NCBI RefSeq assembly: GCF_000020665.1
Contig: NC_011071.1
Span: 2,780,501 to 2,844,500, forward strand
From: Stenotrophomonas maltophilia R551-3
GTDB lineage: Bacteria > Pseudomonadota > Gammaproteobacteria > Xanthomonadales > Xanthomonadaceae
Reading direction: 5' to 3'
DNA length: 64,000 bases
Every line of letters begins with the position of its first letter. Position 1 is the first letter of the stretch. Positions 1 to 7,619 of this stretch are shown here, piece by piece. Position numbers and translations under genes: made by a program. The notes below the pieces were generated by a model. The model worked only from the letters and a program-made list of their open reading frames with translations. It ran no database searches and was not told the origin of the DNA.

Positions 1-509
1 CGGTCTTCATCCTGGGGCGCTACCGCGCCGATCGCAGCGCGATGCCTTCGGATTGGAAGACAGCCTTCGGCAGCACGATGGAGGTCGAGTTCCTGACCGC
101 ACATCGATCGAAAGGACGCGAAGCGGACTACGTAATCCTGCCGGGCATGATCAACCGCAGCTTTCCGAGCCTGCGCGCGGATGACCCGGCGCTTTCGCTG
201 GCGATGCCGGATGGGGATACCTATCCGCTGAGCGAAGAACGGCGGTTGTTCTATGTCGCGCTGACGCGTGCGCGACGTTCGGTGTCCATGTTCACCCTGC
301 AGGGGAAGCGTTCGCCGTTCCTGGATGAACTGGTGAAGGACGGGGCTGTGAAAGTAACCGCAATTTCAGGCGCGGCCATCAATGAAGAACGCTGCCCAGT
401 GTGCAAGGTGGGCGTGTTTGTGGACCGCAATGGGCCGCATGGGACGTTCCGGTCGTGCTCCAGTTACCCGTTGTGCCACAACAAGCCGAAGGGTGAGCGA
501 CGCAGGTAA
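1..509 (+). CDS. UvrD-family SF1 helicase (helicase IV-like), C-terminal end, partial
   Basis: The reading frame is open from base 3 and the gene begins before the window; 168 residues are visible. The helicase part carries the conserved 'TAHRSKGREADYVIL' block, typical of motif V/VI of UvrD-like helicases, and 'RRLFYVALTRAR', the arginine-rich motif VI that senses ATP. After it comes a C4 zinc finger, 'CPVC...CSSYPLC', like the DNA-binding fingers found on topoisomerase I and helicase IV tails. The protein would be a cytosolic ATP-dependent 3'-5' DNA helicase. The N-terminal Walker A part is not visible, so the exact subfamily is inferred. Confidence 0.85.
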   Translation, partial: VFILGRYRADRSAMPSDWKTAFGSTMEVEFLTAHRSKGREADYVILPGMINRSFPSLRADDPALSLAMPDGDTYPLSEERRLFYVALTRARRSVSMFTLQGKRSPFLDELVKDGAVKVTAISGAAINEERCPVCKVGVFVDRNGPHGTFRSCSSYPLCHNKPKGERRR

Positions 510-601
510 GCGCGTTCAGCTACACCCATATGCGCCCGCCCATACCAAGCCGTGCAAGCTGGCCTGATGGTTCAATGGCTGGACAGCAGCTGCGGAGGCA
601 G

Positions 602-628
602 AAAAAAAGGCCTCTGCTCCCAGGGGCC
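602..628 (-). terminator. intrinsic terminator, probable original terminator of the tRNA-Ser locus
   Basis: An 8-bp GC-rich hairpin (609-616 with 621-628, one G-T pair, loop CTCC) is followed on the minus strand by seven T residues. It lies 12 bases beyond the remnant tRNA 3' end at 641. Equivalent hairpins at 2346 and 44802 sit at nearly the same distance from the other tRNA-end copies. This supports a shared origin as the terminator downstream of the tRNA gene. Confidence 0.7.
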
Positions 629-640
629 ATTTCATGATTC

Positions 641-654
641 TGGCGGAGAGAACG
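641..654 (-). repeat. remnant tRNA-Ser 3' end, outermost att-like copy
   Basis: Bases 641-651 (TGGCGGAGAGA) match the 3' end of the tRNA-Ser gene including CCA (44835-44845), after which the match decays. With the copy at 2379 it brackets a 1.7-kb segment. The best reading is an old attachment-site half left by an earlier integration at the same tRNA gene. Confidence 0.6.
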
Positions 655-662
655 CCGGCCAT

Positions 663-693
663 GTAGCCGACGTCGCTGGTACCAGCGACGTCG
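663..693 (+). repeat. SMAG-like palindrome
   Basis: A GTAG tetranucleotide (663-666) is followed by a perfect 26-bp palindrome at 668-693, centred at 680/681. GTAG plus a stem is the signature of the Stenotrophomonas SMAG family. This copy lies inside the candidate remnant island, and its stem differs from the CGCCGGGC type seen in the host region. Confidence 0.6.
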
Positions 694-763
694 CCAGCTG
701 CCCAGACCGTATGGAGATCAATACACGGCTCAACCAATCAGAGAAGCTTATTGAGGTCGGTCT

Positions 764-2017
764 CTAGTTGGGCTGGAACCCCCAAGCCCTGACGCGACTG
801 AACGGCATTCCGGTGAGCGACTTGCACTCGCCCGGCAGCGGTGTGTCCGAGCGCGCAGACTTGACAATGCCATAACCGGTGTTCTGGAAGAACATTGCAG
901 CACCGCTGTCGCCACCACCACAGGCGAGCGAACTTCCCTCTACCTTGAACCAGACCTCATCGCATTGCATAGACTCGGTGGGCCCACAAATATTTCCAGG
1001 ACTATGCGCAACCGACGTGACTATTCCACAGCTGTATCCGCTACGCGAACCACGGAAGCAGATGGTACCGTCTTTCGCTGGAACATTGTAAACGTTCGAA
1101 ATAAAGCGCGTGGACACTGTTGACGACGCGTACGCCTCCAACAAAGGAATGTGTGGAGATGGAATTCGATGCCATTGCACATCGGTTTGCGCATCGTTCC
1201 TCTGATCTTGGAATATCAAAGGGAACGTAACCAAAGTCCCGTTCTGGCTACTTCCATAGTTGCCGTAGATGACGTCGTCGGGGCAATGCGCCGCCGTTAT
1301 GATTCCCTTTAGACCTGTAGCCGTGTGCTTCACCGTAAATCCCGTGGTGCAGTATGAATTGTTTGACTGCAGCACGGCTCCGCCGATTGCATATATGGAA
1401 TTGCTTTCAGGAACGTCCGACGTCTTGAAACGGAGCTTTACGCCATAGGCACGTTCGAGCTTGGACAGAATTCCCATATACTTCCGGGCGTCCTGTTCAT
1501 CCCCACGTATTCTGACCTCGGCCTCGTTATCTCCGGCATATCCGGTCAATCCAACGAAACCCGGGATAGCTGACTGTGCTGCCAGCCGAATTTCCTTCAG
1601 TTGCCTGGTGAACTCCTCCTCGGTGAAGAGGTGCCCAGAAGAGAACTCGACACGTGCTTTACCAGCCGCCGTCGTCCATTGCCGCCCTGCAACAGAACCA
1701 TCTCCCTTGAGCTTCACCGAAACATGAAAGTCAGGCGACTGCTCGATGCTGATTTCCGTCAAGCGCCCGGCATACTCTCGGCGAATGTCCTGGATGCTGG
1801 GCGCCACTTCCGCCTCCAGCTGAATCCGCCTGATTGCCTCATCAACTGATAGAGACTTGACTCTGGAAAGGAGGGAGCTGACTGCAACCGCAGTCTCCTC
1901 ATCCAGCCCCTTCAGTTTCTCACTTTCGGACACATTCTTCTGTGCAAGTACAGTGGTGGGCACAACACTCCCTAAGATGAGTCCGAGCACACTCACGTAA
2001 ATATCGCCTGTTTTCAC
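764..2017 (-). CDS. secreted chymotrypsin-like (S1 family) serine protease with N-terminal propeptide
   Basis: The 417-residue product starts with a signal peptide (about residues 1-26, ending near 'TTVLAQ'). About 180 residues of probable propeptide follow, then a C-terminal trypsin-fold domain. The catalytic triad is visible: H244 in 'TAAHC', D279 in 'AQTDVQW' and S371 in 'CGGGDSGAA'. Several paired cysteines fit an exported, disulfide-bonded enzyme. The long prodomain before an S1 domain recalls alpha-lytic protease and streptogrisins, also from this bacterial family. The gene stands alone on the candidate island and its G+C is lower than that of the host genes, suggesting acquisition. Natural substrate unknown; it could be a nutritional or competitive exoprotease. 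Confidence 0.85.
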   Translation of the reverse strand: MKTGDIYVSVLGLILGSVVPTTVLAQKNVSESEKLKGLDEETAVAVSSLLSRVKSLSVDEAIRRIQLEAEVAPSIQDIRREYAGRLTEISIEQSPDFHVSVKLKGDGSVAGRQWTTAAGKARVEFSSGHLFTEEEFTRQLKEIRLAAQSAIPGFVGLTGYAGDNEAEVRIRGDEQDARKYMGILSKLERAYGVKLRFKTSDVPESNSIYAIGGAVLQSNNSYCTTGFTVKHTATGLKGIITAAHCPDDVIYGNYGSSQNGTLVTFPLIFQDQRNDAQTDVQWHRIPSPHIPLLEAYASSTVSTRFISNVYNVPAKDGTICFRGSRSGYSCGIVTSVAHSPGNICGPTESMQCDEVWFKVEGSSLACGGGDSGAAMFFQNTGYGIVKSARSDTPLPGECKSLTGMPFSRVRAWGFQPN

Positions 2018-2378
2018 TTAGCCTCCTCCAATGAATGCTGTAGGAATCTTGCGCAGCCTGTTGCAGACTGAGCATGAGTGTACGACGTGATTACGATTGC
2101 TATTGCGTAGAGTGTTCCATTTTTAACCGTCGACCTGTTGTCAGGGAGCCGCTGGCCCGGGATACGCTCGATGGAACCCACCGAGGATCGTGGCCCCGAA
2201 TTTAACGTCCTGCGCACTCCCTCTGTCGCCTGTCAGCCAGCACGCCTGGCCGCATGCGTGCTCTACGCGACTGCAGCCCTTCTGCCTCTGGAACCAAGTA
2301 GCTGGATTGATCATCTGCCGAGCGGTAAGGCGAGAAAAACAAAAAAGCCCCTGTTTCCAGGGGCTCTTCTGAACATCT
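2018..2378. other. intergenic region upstream of the protease gene
   Basis: No convincing gene is visible. The A+T-rich part just upstream of 2017 presumably carries the protease promoter. The rest ends in the minus-strand terminator and att copy described separately. Short open frames here lack coding character. Confidence 0.5.
2335..2365 (-). terminator. intrinsic terminator beside attL
   Basis: A perfect 8-bp stem AGCCCCTG/CAGGGGCT (2346-2353 with 2358-2365, loop TTTC) is followed on the minus strand by a run of T residues. It lies 13 bases from the tRNA-end copy at 2379 and resembles the hairpins at 609 and 44802. Confidence 0.75.
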
Positions 2379-2392
2379 TGGCGGAGAGAGTG
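2379..2392 (-). repeat. attL core of the prophage (tRNA-Ser 3' end copy)
   Basis: The 14 bases TGGCGGAGAGAGTG are identical to 44835-44848, the CCA end of the intact tRNA-Ser gene. Integrase starts about 150 bases away. The two copies define a 42.5-kb element. Confidence 0.85.
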
Positions 2393-2538
2393 TCTGAATC
2401 TAGGGAGTTCCCTAGCTTTCGTGCGCCTCCGTGAAACCAGTCTCAACCCTTGCGCCAGCTACGTTTCACCATCCGGTCTGGTTCGTGCGCCTTCGCGGGA
2501 ATCCGTGCTTGCTGGGCGGGTACATGGATGGGTAGGGA
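2393..2538. promoter_or_regulatory. integrase leader with putative arm-type sites
   Basis: This stretch between the att core and int contains a near-palindrome CTAGGGA-GT-TCCCTAG (2400-2415) and an imperfect direct repeat TTCGTGCGCCTCCG / TTCGTGCGCCTTCG, whose copies start near 2418 and 2482. Repeats in this position are typical of integrase arm-binding sites and the int promoter. No binding data are available, so the role is inferred. Confidence 0.4.
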
Positions 2539-3732
2539 ATGGGATTGAAGATCAATCGCCTGACGGCGAGACGAGTAGCGACGATCACCGAGCCAGGCTA
2601 CCACCCGGACGGTGGCGGTCTATACCTCCAGGTGACCGCTTCCTGCGCCAAGAGCTGGGTGTTCAGGTATCGATTTGAAGGGAAGCGCCCGGAAATGGGC
2701 TTGGGCCCGCTACACGTGATCGGCTTGGCCGAGGCGCGGGAGGCGGCAGGAGCCGCGAGGAAGATGGTGCAGTCCGGTCAGGATCCGCTCGCGGGCAGGA
2801 GAGCTGCGGCCGTCGCCACGGCCAGCATCCCAACGTTCTGGGAAGCCGCAACCGCATACATCGCTGAGCGCGAAGCAGGATGGACCAATCCGAAGCATGC
2901 CGGCCAGTGGACCAGGACGCTGGAGACCTATGCAAAACCGGTGCTTGGGGACCTACGGGTGGACCGCATCGAGACCGAGCATGTCTTGGCCGTGCTGCGG
3001 CCAATCTGGACCACCAAAACGGAGACCGCTAGCCGAGTTCGGCAACGAATGGAGGCCGTGCTTGATGCCGTGACCGTGCAGAAGAAGCGCAGCGGGGAGA
3101 ATCCCGCGCGATGGCGCGGGCACTTGGCGGTGATCTTGCCGAAACCCACCGCGGTGACCAAGGTGGAGAACTTCGCCGCCCTCCCCTATGCCGAGCTCCC
3201 TTCTTTCATGGCTGCCCTGCGGTCAAGGCACGGGGAAGCTGCGCGCGCCCTCGAGTTCACGATCCTCACAGCAGCACGAACGGGAATGACGTTGGGAGCT
3301 ACGCCAGGGGAGGTCGATCTTGCCGCCGGCACGTGGACCGTACCAGGTAGCCGGATGAAGGCCAAGGTAGAGCACACGGTTCCGCTTTCTACGCCTGCGC
3401 TGGCGCTCGCGCGGCCACGCATTAAGCGGGACCTCCTCTTCCCCAATGACCTCAGCAATGAGCCTCTCAGCGAAAACGCCATGCTCGCCCTACTAAAACG
3501 TATGGGCTATGGCTACATTACGGTTCATGGGTTCCGGTCGACCTTCAAAGACTGGGCCAGCGAGATGACTGACTACCCAGACGACCTTTCCGAGGCAGCG
3601 CTGGCCCACAGGATACGCGACAAAGCAAAAGCCGCCTACAAGCGGGGAACCATGATACAAAAGCGTAGAGAATTAATGAACAGCTGGGCAGAATACTGCG
3701 CACAAGAACCATTCAAAGCGCGGTCATCCTAG
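2539..3732 (+). CDS. int: phage tyrosine recombinase (P4-type integrase)
   Basis: The 397-residue protein has an N-terminal arm-binding DUF4102-like domain ('HPDGGGLYLQV'), a central SAM-like core-binding part, and a C-terminal catalytic domain. Visible catalytic residues are R247 in 'TAARTGM', H330 and R333 in 'VHGFRSTF', H357 in 'ALAHRI' and nucleophile Y367 in 'KAAYKRG'. Length and layout match P4-like integrases that use tRNA 3' ends. It is adjacent to the attL core. Its stop codon overlaps the stop of the convergent gene at 3729. In the circular phage it lies downstream of the alpA-like gene on the same strand. Confidence 0.95.
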   Translation: MGLKINRLTARRVATITEPGYHPDGGGLYLQVTASCAKSWVFRYRFEGKRPEMGLGPLHVIGLAEAREAAGAARKMVQSGQDPLAGRRAAAVATASIPTFWEAATAYIAEREAGWTNPKHAGQWTRTLETYAKPVLGDLRVDRIETEHVLAVLRPIWTTKTETASRVRQRMEAVLDAVTVQKKRSGENPARWRGHLAVILPKPTAVTKVENFAALPYAELPSFMAALRSRHGEAARALEFTILTAARTGMTLGATPGEVDLAAGTWTVPGSRMKAKVEHTVPLSTPALALARPRIKRDLLFPNDLSNEPLSENAMLALLKRMGYGYITVHGFRSTFKDWASEMTDYPDDLSEAALAHRIRDKAKAAYKRGTMIQKRRELMNSWAEYCAQEPFKARSS

Positions 3733-4370
3733 ATTTCCGGCTCCCACACGATAGATACCGCAAAGTGCTTCACCCGGTAATCCCGCCCACTGCGATAGTG
3801 CTTTTGGGTGGACGAAAAGGAAGATGCGGGCGGCGCGCTAGGAACGATGGCAACCTCCGCACCGTTACGCTTTGACTTTCTCGCAACCAGCTGCTTAGAC
3901 CATTCCCGCATAACGTCGGGAGCATTGCCCTTTTTAAAATAAATAAGCAACCCGCCCCGATCTTGCCCCTCCTCCCCCGTGGCATACCGTGTAGTAAGCT
4001 GCAGATAGCCTTTGGCAAGCCACTTGTAACCAGTGTATATCTTGGCTTCAGCTAGCCACATGTAACGATCCCCGTAGCGAACCACTAGGTCGCAATGACC
4101 GCCAACAGTTGCATCCAAAGCTGCTTCAAACGCCATCTGCCTCAAGGATTTGACAAACTGATAAGTCAATCCATTCTCATCCAGACCTGCAAGCTCCTTC
4201 GGATTTTCCGACAACTGCGCGGCAGACCAACTTACGGCTCGCTCCACCAGATCGGAAAAGTTAGCATAAGTATGATTTCCAACGAACCTCAATCGATCCC
4301 AATCCATCATAATTAAGACTTGAGGATGAGAATCATGAAGGCGCCGAAAGTCAGCCTCAGTCATTTCCAT
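3729..4370 (-). CDS. PD-(D/E)XK nuclease-like protein, third gene of low-GC cassette
   Basis: The 213-residue protein contains a PD-(D/E)XK-type core: D94 in 'GHCDLVVRYG', then E108 and K110 in 'WLAEAKIY', with E82 as a possible extra acidic ligand. This arrangement is typical of restriction-like nucleases that need Mg2+. The rest is not recognised. It is the last of three minus-strand genes; its start overlaps the end of the middle gene by 10 bases, so the cassette is probably one transcript. Base composition is close to half G+C, well below the phage and host. Position between int and the tail genes is a common site for defence or cargo genes. A nuclease effector is inferred, not shown. Confidence 0.6.
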   Translation of the reverse strand: MEMTEADFRRLHDSHPQVLIMMDWDRLRFVGNHTYANFSDLVERAVSWSAAQLSENPKELAGLDENGLTYQFVKSLRQMAFEAALDATVGGHCDLVVRYGDRYMWLAEAKIYTGYKWLAKGYLQLTTRYATGEEGQDRGGLLIYFKKGNAPDVMREWSKQLVARKSKRNGAEVAIVPSAPPASSFSSTQKHYRSGRDYRVKHFAVSIVWEPEI

Positions 4371-4786
4371 TTCGGTGAAGCCTTCGCCTCTAAAAGCATA
4401 TTCGACGCTGAGAAATAAGGGATCAAATGCTCCTCAACATCATGGACAACCGATCCATCTGAAAGAACAATTTCGCGAGACGTATATGCCTCGCGAACAA
4501 CATCATCGTCTATTTTTCTAGCCTCGCCGTCGTAGTCCTTAAGAAGGTAATGCTTGACGAAAAGAGCTTTGCGACCACCTCGCAATAGGCGATGAATAGC
4601 CAGTGCGAAATACGGATCTCCTGGATCGGTCCTAGCCGCTTTAGCCAACGAGCTATAAGTGAGCATCCGGAGATTCTCCGAGCGCTGACTTTCCGCATAG
4701 TCCAATATCCGCACGCAAATAAACGATACCTGAGAGCCCTCTAGACCCTTAAGTAGATCGTTTCTAATTTTGCGCAGTTCGACCAT
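4361..4786 (-). CDS. hypothetical protein, middle gene of low-GC cassette
   Basis: The 141-residue protein is not recognised. It is mostly helical, with a basic N-terminus ('MVELRKIRNDLLKGLEG') and a central stretch that could form a winged helix ('YFALAIHRLLRGGRKALF'). It starts one base after the stop of the first gene and overlaps the third by 10 bases, which indicates translational coupling and perhaps a complex. Small middle components of this size occur in multi-gene defence systems, but no specific family could be assigned. Confidence 0.6.
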   Translation of the reverse strand: MVELRKIRNDLLKGLEGSQVSFICVRILDYAESQRSENLRMLTYSSLAKAARTDPGDPYFALAIHRLLRGGRKALFVKHYLLKDYDGEARKIDDDVVREAYTSREIVLSDGSVVHDVEEHLIPYFSASNMLLEAKASPKWK

Positions 4787-4787
4787 G

Positions 4788-5825
4788 TTAGGCAGGATTG
4801 CTTTCCAATATGTGCGACAACCGCCGACGCAACCTTTTCAGATCCCTGACGATTATACCCGAGCCAAAGTAAGCATCATGTAAAGAAGGATTTATAGAGT
4901 GAGCCTCATACACAGACGAGTGCAAGGTGAACTCTGGCTCCCACTCCATATCCCCGTCTTTTTCCAGCCAACGAATCAAAATACTGAAAGGATGGATAAT
5001 ACCATCCACCGCCCCCTTACCACCCACGTGGAACGGCTCCTCCCTGAGACAGGTGAGCTTCATATGCTCGTGCTTGACGGAACCCGTGTCCGTCAAGAAC
5101 CCCAATTCCACGACAGTACCCCATTGCGAATCGTACGCCGCCTGAATAGCACCAAAAAGATTAATAGGCTCCGGATAATAACCAATTCCATCCATTAATG
5201 TCTTTCGGATCTTTGCATGGGCTGCGGAAATAAACTCCGGGGGCACTCCCTTAGGACTGTCGGCTATCGAGAAAACTATATTACCCGCAAGGGGAATCCA
5301 CAGAATGTCGAACAATTGACGCTCAATGATTTTGCTACCGTAAACCGCAGAAAAGCCAGCCAGCGCCGCCGGAAGCTCACCCAGCGCAGCCAGATCCAGC
5401 CGCTCCTTTATTTCGAACTTGCGAATGCTCGAGTAAACGAGAAATATTCCATCATCGTCGTTGTATTTCTCACACAACACCGACTCATCGTTGCCGAGCC
5501 GGGCACCGTCTACGGCTTTACAGGGGAACGCCAAAGAGAATGGAGACTCTGGAACCTCAATCTCACTCGCGAATGAACGCAGCTCAGCCAGATTCTCGTC
5601 CGGGATTTGATACAGCCTTAGAGCCTTGTCACCTACAAGCACATGTTCAGCAAGGCCGGACGCTAATGCATCTGCGGATTCCTGCATAACATCAGCGCCC
5701 GCATAGCGTGAAATGGTCCTGGGCCATCCTTTGCCTGCTTTCAATCCGGCGCGAACGATAATTTTCCGAGCCTCGGTCCACTGCGCGCGCTCTTTTAGCG
5801 CTTCCAAAATACCTGAGATTTCCAT
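4788..5825 (-). CDS. hypothetical protein, first gene of low-GC cassette
   Basis: The start at 5825 ('MEISGILEAL', 345 residues) is preferred over 5852 because a GGGGGTG ribosome-binding site lies just upstream. No catalytic motif, signal peptide or membrane segment is seen; the protein is a mix of helices and strands. Low G+C and codon use separate the cassette from its surroundings. It is coupled to the two downstream genes, the last of which looks like a nuclease. A sensor or scaffold role is possible but speculative. Confidence 0.6.
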   Translation of the reverse strand: MEISGILEALKERAQWTEARKIIVRAGLKAGKGWPRTISRYAGADVMQESADALASGLAEHVLVGDKALRLYQIPDENLAELRSFASEIEVPESPFSLAFPCKAVDGARLGNDESVLCEKYNDDDGIFLVYSSIRKFEIKERLDLAALGELPAALAGFSAVYGSKIIERQLFDILWIPLAGNIVFSIADSPKGVPPEFISAAHAKIRKTLMDGIGYYPEPINLFGAIQAAYDSQWGTVVELGFLTDTGSVKHEHMKLTCLREEPFHVGGKGAVDGIIHPFSILIRWLEKDGDMEWEPEFTLHSSVYEAHSINPSLHDAYFGSGIIVRDLKRLRRRLSHILESNPA

Positions 5826-6218
5826 ATCACCCCCTGAACAACAGGTGATCATGTCTTCGCTCAGCCAGCTTAGTCAATGGTTGAGCTCTCATCTCACTCC
5901 CTGTGAGAATTGCCAGCATGGGCCGAGAAACCTGACCGATGCTGTGTTCAGACTCGAGTAGAGCACCCAGGACGCAGCTGCGCATCATGTGCTTAGCGCA
6001 CCGAGCGCGCCCTCCTTGGCGCGTTCGGCACATGAGCGAACTAAAGCCCGCCGCCCGCCCATGTCCTCACCTCTGCACTTGTGCCCGGTGGGCAATCCAG
6101 ATCAGCCGCTCGGACACGGCCAGCGCCGAGACCTCAATCAGGCTGCTGGCCACATGCGGCACCGCCGGGCCTCGGCCGCCCCGACCTTACCACTGGCGGA
6201 GAAAGCGGCTAGAACGGA
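5826..6218. other. intergenic region upstream of the cassette
   Basis: No convincing gene. A 68-codon minus-strand frame (5827-6033) ends inside the ribosome-binding site of the cassette's first gene and could be a leader peptide, but it lacks supporting features. The cassette promoter presumably lies here. Composition shifts from low to high G+C across the region, marking the cassette edge. Confidence 0.4.
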
Positions 6219-6731
6219 TCAGATTCGGGATCGAGACAACTGGCCTCTCCTCGCCCTGACCCACGCCTTCATGGGATCCCTCGCCCTTGGCTTGGTCTCC
6301 TTCGGCGGTCGGCGCGGTTCCAGCGCTTCCTTGATTCGCGCCAGTTCCGCAGCCCCGGCCTCGGCCAGGCGCCGGGCCTGTTGCTGCTGCTCGCGAGTCG
6401 GCGGCAGGCCGGGCAGCGGTTCGAGCGGTTCGACCGGCTTGGTGTCCAGCAGGCGAGCCACGGCTGCGCGCAGGCGCAGCTCTGGGTAGAGCCTGACCGC
6501 ACACCAGCGTTCGGCGTAGCGCTTGCCCTGGGCGAGGCTGGCCGCCCGTGCTTCCTTGACCTGCCACATCTTCCTGGCATCCAGGCGCACGCGCACAGCG
6601 CCATCCTTGCCGCGTCTGATGTTGGCGATCTGTCGACCGCTCCACCACAGCACCCAGCTCTCCCCCATCTGGACCCAGCCAGAGGGGATCGGGGCGGCGC
6701 GGAAGCCTTGGTAGCCGTGCGAGGGAAGCAT
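6219..6731 (-). CDS. hypothetical protein, basic with Gln/Ala-rich coiled C-terminus
   Basis: The 170-residue protein from 6731 (an upstream start at 6830 is possible) has a Trp-rich N-terminal part ('GWVQMGESWVLWWSGRQI') and strands with many Arg/Lys ('IRRGKDGAVRVRLDARKMW'). A Pro/Gln/Glu-rich helical tail follows. It has no signal peptide. It resembles accessory proteins of Stenotrophomonas-type genomes in style, but no function is known. High G+C and strong codon bias support a real gene. Confidence 0.55.
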   Translation of the reverse strand: MLPSHGYQGFRAAPIPSGWVQMGESWVLWWSGRQIANIRRGKDGAVRVRLDARKMWQVKEARAASLAQGKRYAERWCAVRLYPELRLRAAVARLLDTKPVEPLEPLPGLPPTREQQQQARRLAEAGAAELARIKEALEPRRPPKETKPRARDPMKAWVRARRGQLSRSRI

Positions 6732-6934
6732 GTCCGGGAGGATACGACTGGACGTCTCAACCGCTGCGATTCGATCAATTGTGAGGCTGAACCGCTCAGA
6801 CTCGCACACGCGACGTCTCTCGCACCGCACGGTAGGGCGTCACCTACAGCGGCGTTGGTGTTTTTCCGATTGCACCCCAGTCGCACTGTTGCGACCTTGC
6901 GCGAGCAGTGCAGCACTACCCTACTCATGGAGAG

Positions 6935-7492
6935 ATGGAAGTGAAATCGAAGCGCAACGACCGCAGAACTGCCCGCTCAGCCCTCCGCCCCCTGCTGCTG
7001 GGCGCGTCCCTTTGCCTGATGTCAGCCGGCCTCGCCCAAAATGCCTTCGCAGGCCAGTGGGTCCAAACTGGCAGGGTGCTACTGTTAGATTCGGAAGGTA
7101 TAGCGCCTTACATCGTGTCGTGGACCAACACCTGCCAAGGCGGAGTGGAAGGACCTTCGGGCTTCTACACCTACGGGGACTGGGGTCCAGAGGGACTGGG
7201 CTCGTGCCCCTCTGACGCAAACACAGGCTGGGCAGCAAACTACGCCGGGAGCGTTGGCTACTGCAGGCCCGAGCCCGAACATCTTGGCGGAGGGTACTCC
7301 TGCACAGAGTACTCGCACACATTTAGTGGTCAAACCTACTCCGGAGCAATACCAGCAACATGCAGCACTCCCGGAACCTATGCAATCAGTTACATGCGAC
7401 GCGCAGAGCTTGTGTATTCCGGTAACGGAAACATGCCCAATGACTACTATGACCGAGTCAACGAAGTCTCAGCCGAGTTCTACTGCCAATAG
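6935..7492 (+). CDS. secreted cysteine-rich hypothetical protein
   Basis: The 185-residue product from the ATG at 6935 (a GTG at 6908 is possible) starts with a long basic n-region. A hydrophobic core 'LLLGASLCLMSAGLA' and a cleavage site near 'NAFAG' complete a signal peptide. The mature part is rich in Cys, Tyr, Gly and aromatic residues, suggesting a small disulfide-bonded exported domain. No family is recognised. Its last codons and stop lie inside a perfect 46-bp tandem duplication. As part of the region between integrase and tail genes it is a candidate lysogenic-conversion gene. Confidence 0.6.
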   Translation: MEVKSKRNDRRTARSALRPLLLGASLCLMSAGLAQNAFAGQWVQTGRVLLLDSEGIAPYIVSWTNTCQGGVEGPSGFYTYGDWGPEGLGSCPSDANTGWAANYAGSVGYCRPEPEHLGGGYSCTEYSHTFSGQTYSGAIPATCSTPGTYAISYMRRAELVYSGNGNMPNDYYDRVNEVSAEFYCQ

Positions 7493-7573
7493 CAGGCAAT
7501 GAAGGGCGTTTGATCTGTTCAGGACCAACTGCCAATAGCAGGCAATGAAGGGCGTTTGATCTGTTCAGGACCA
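7482..7573 (+). repeat. perfect 46-bp tandem duplication across a stop codon
   Basis: Bases 7482-7527 and 7528-7573 are identical. The first copy contains the last three sense codons and the TAG stop of the secreted protein gene; the second lies in its 3' untranslated region. This looks like a recent slippage or recombination event. Confidence 0.95.
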
Positions 7574-7619
7574 ATAGTCCCCGCGCGAGCGGGGACACTT
7601 GCCTCAAGCCCCGTCAATT

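Larger units (their letters stand above)
641..2378. mobile_element. candidate remnant island between two tRNA-end repeats
   Basis: The segment is bounded by two partial copies of the tRNA-Ser 3' end, each next to a similar terminator hairpin. It holds only the secreted protease gene and no recognisable integrase. The protease gene is visibly richer in A+T than the flanking host genes. This fits a degraded integrative element that entered before the prophage. Confidence 0.5.

Noticed and set aside
2014-2217. A 67-codon minus-strand frame overlapping the protease start
   Set aside because: No ribosome-binding site or conserved features; probably chance in the protease leader.
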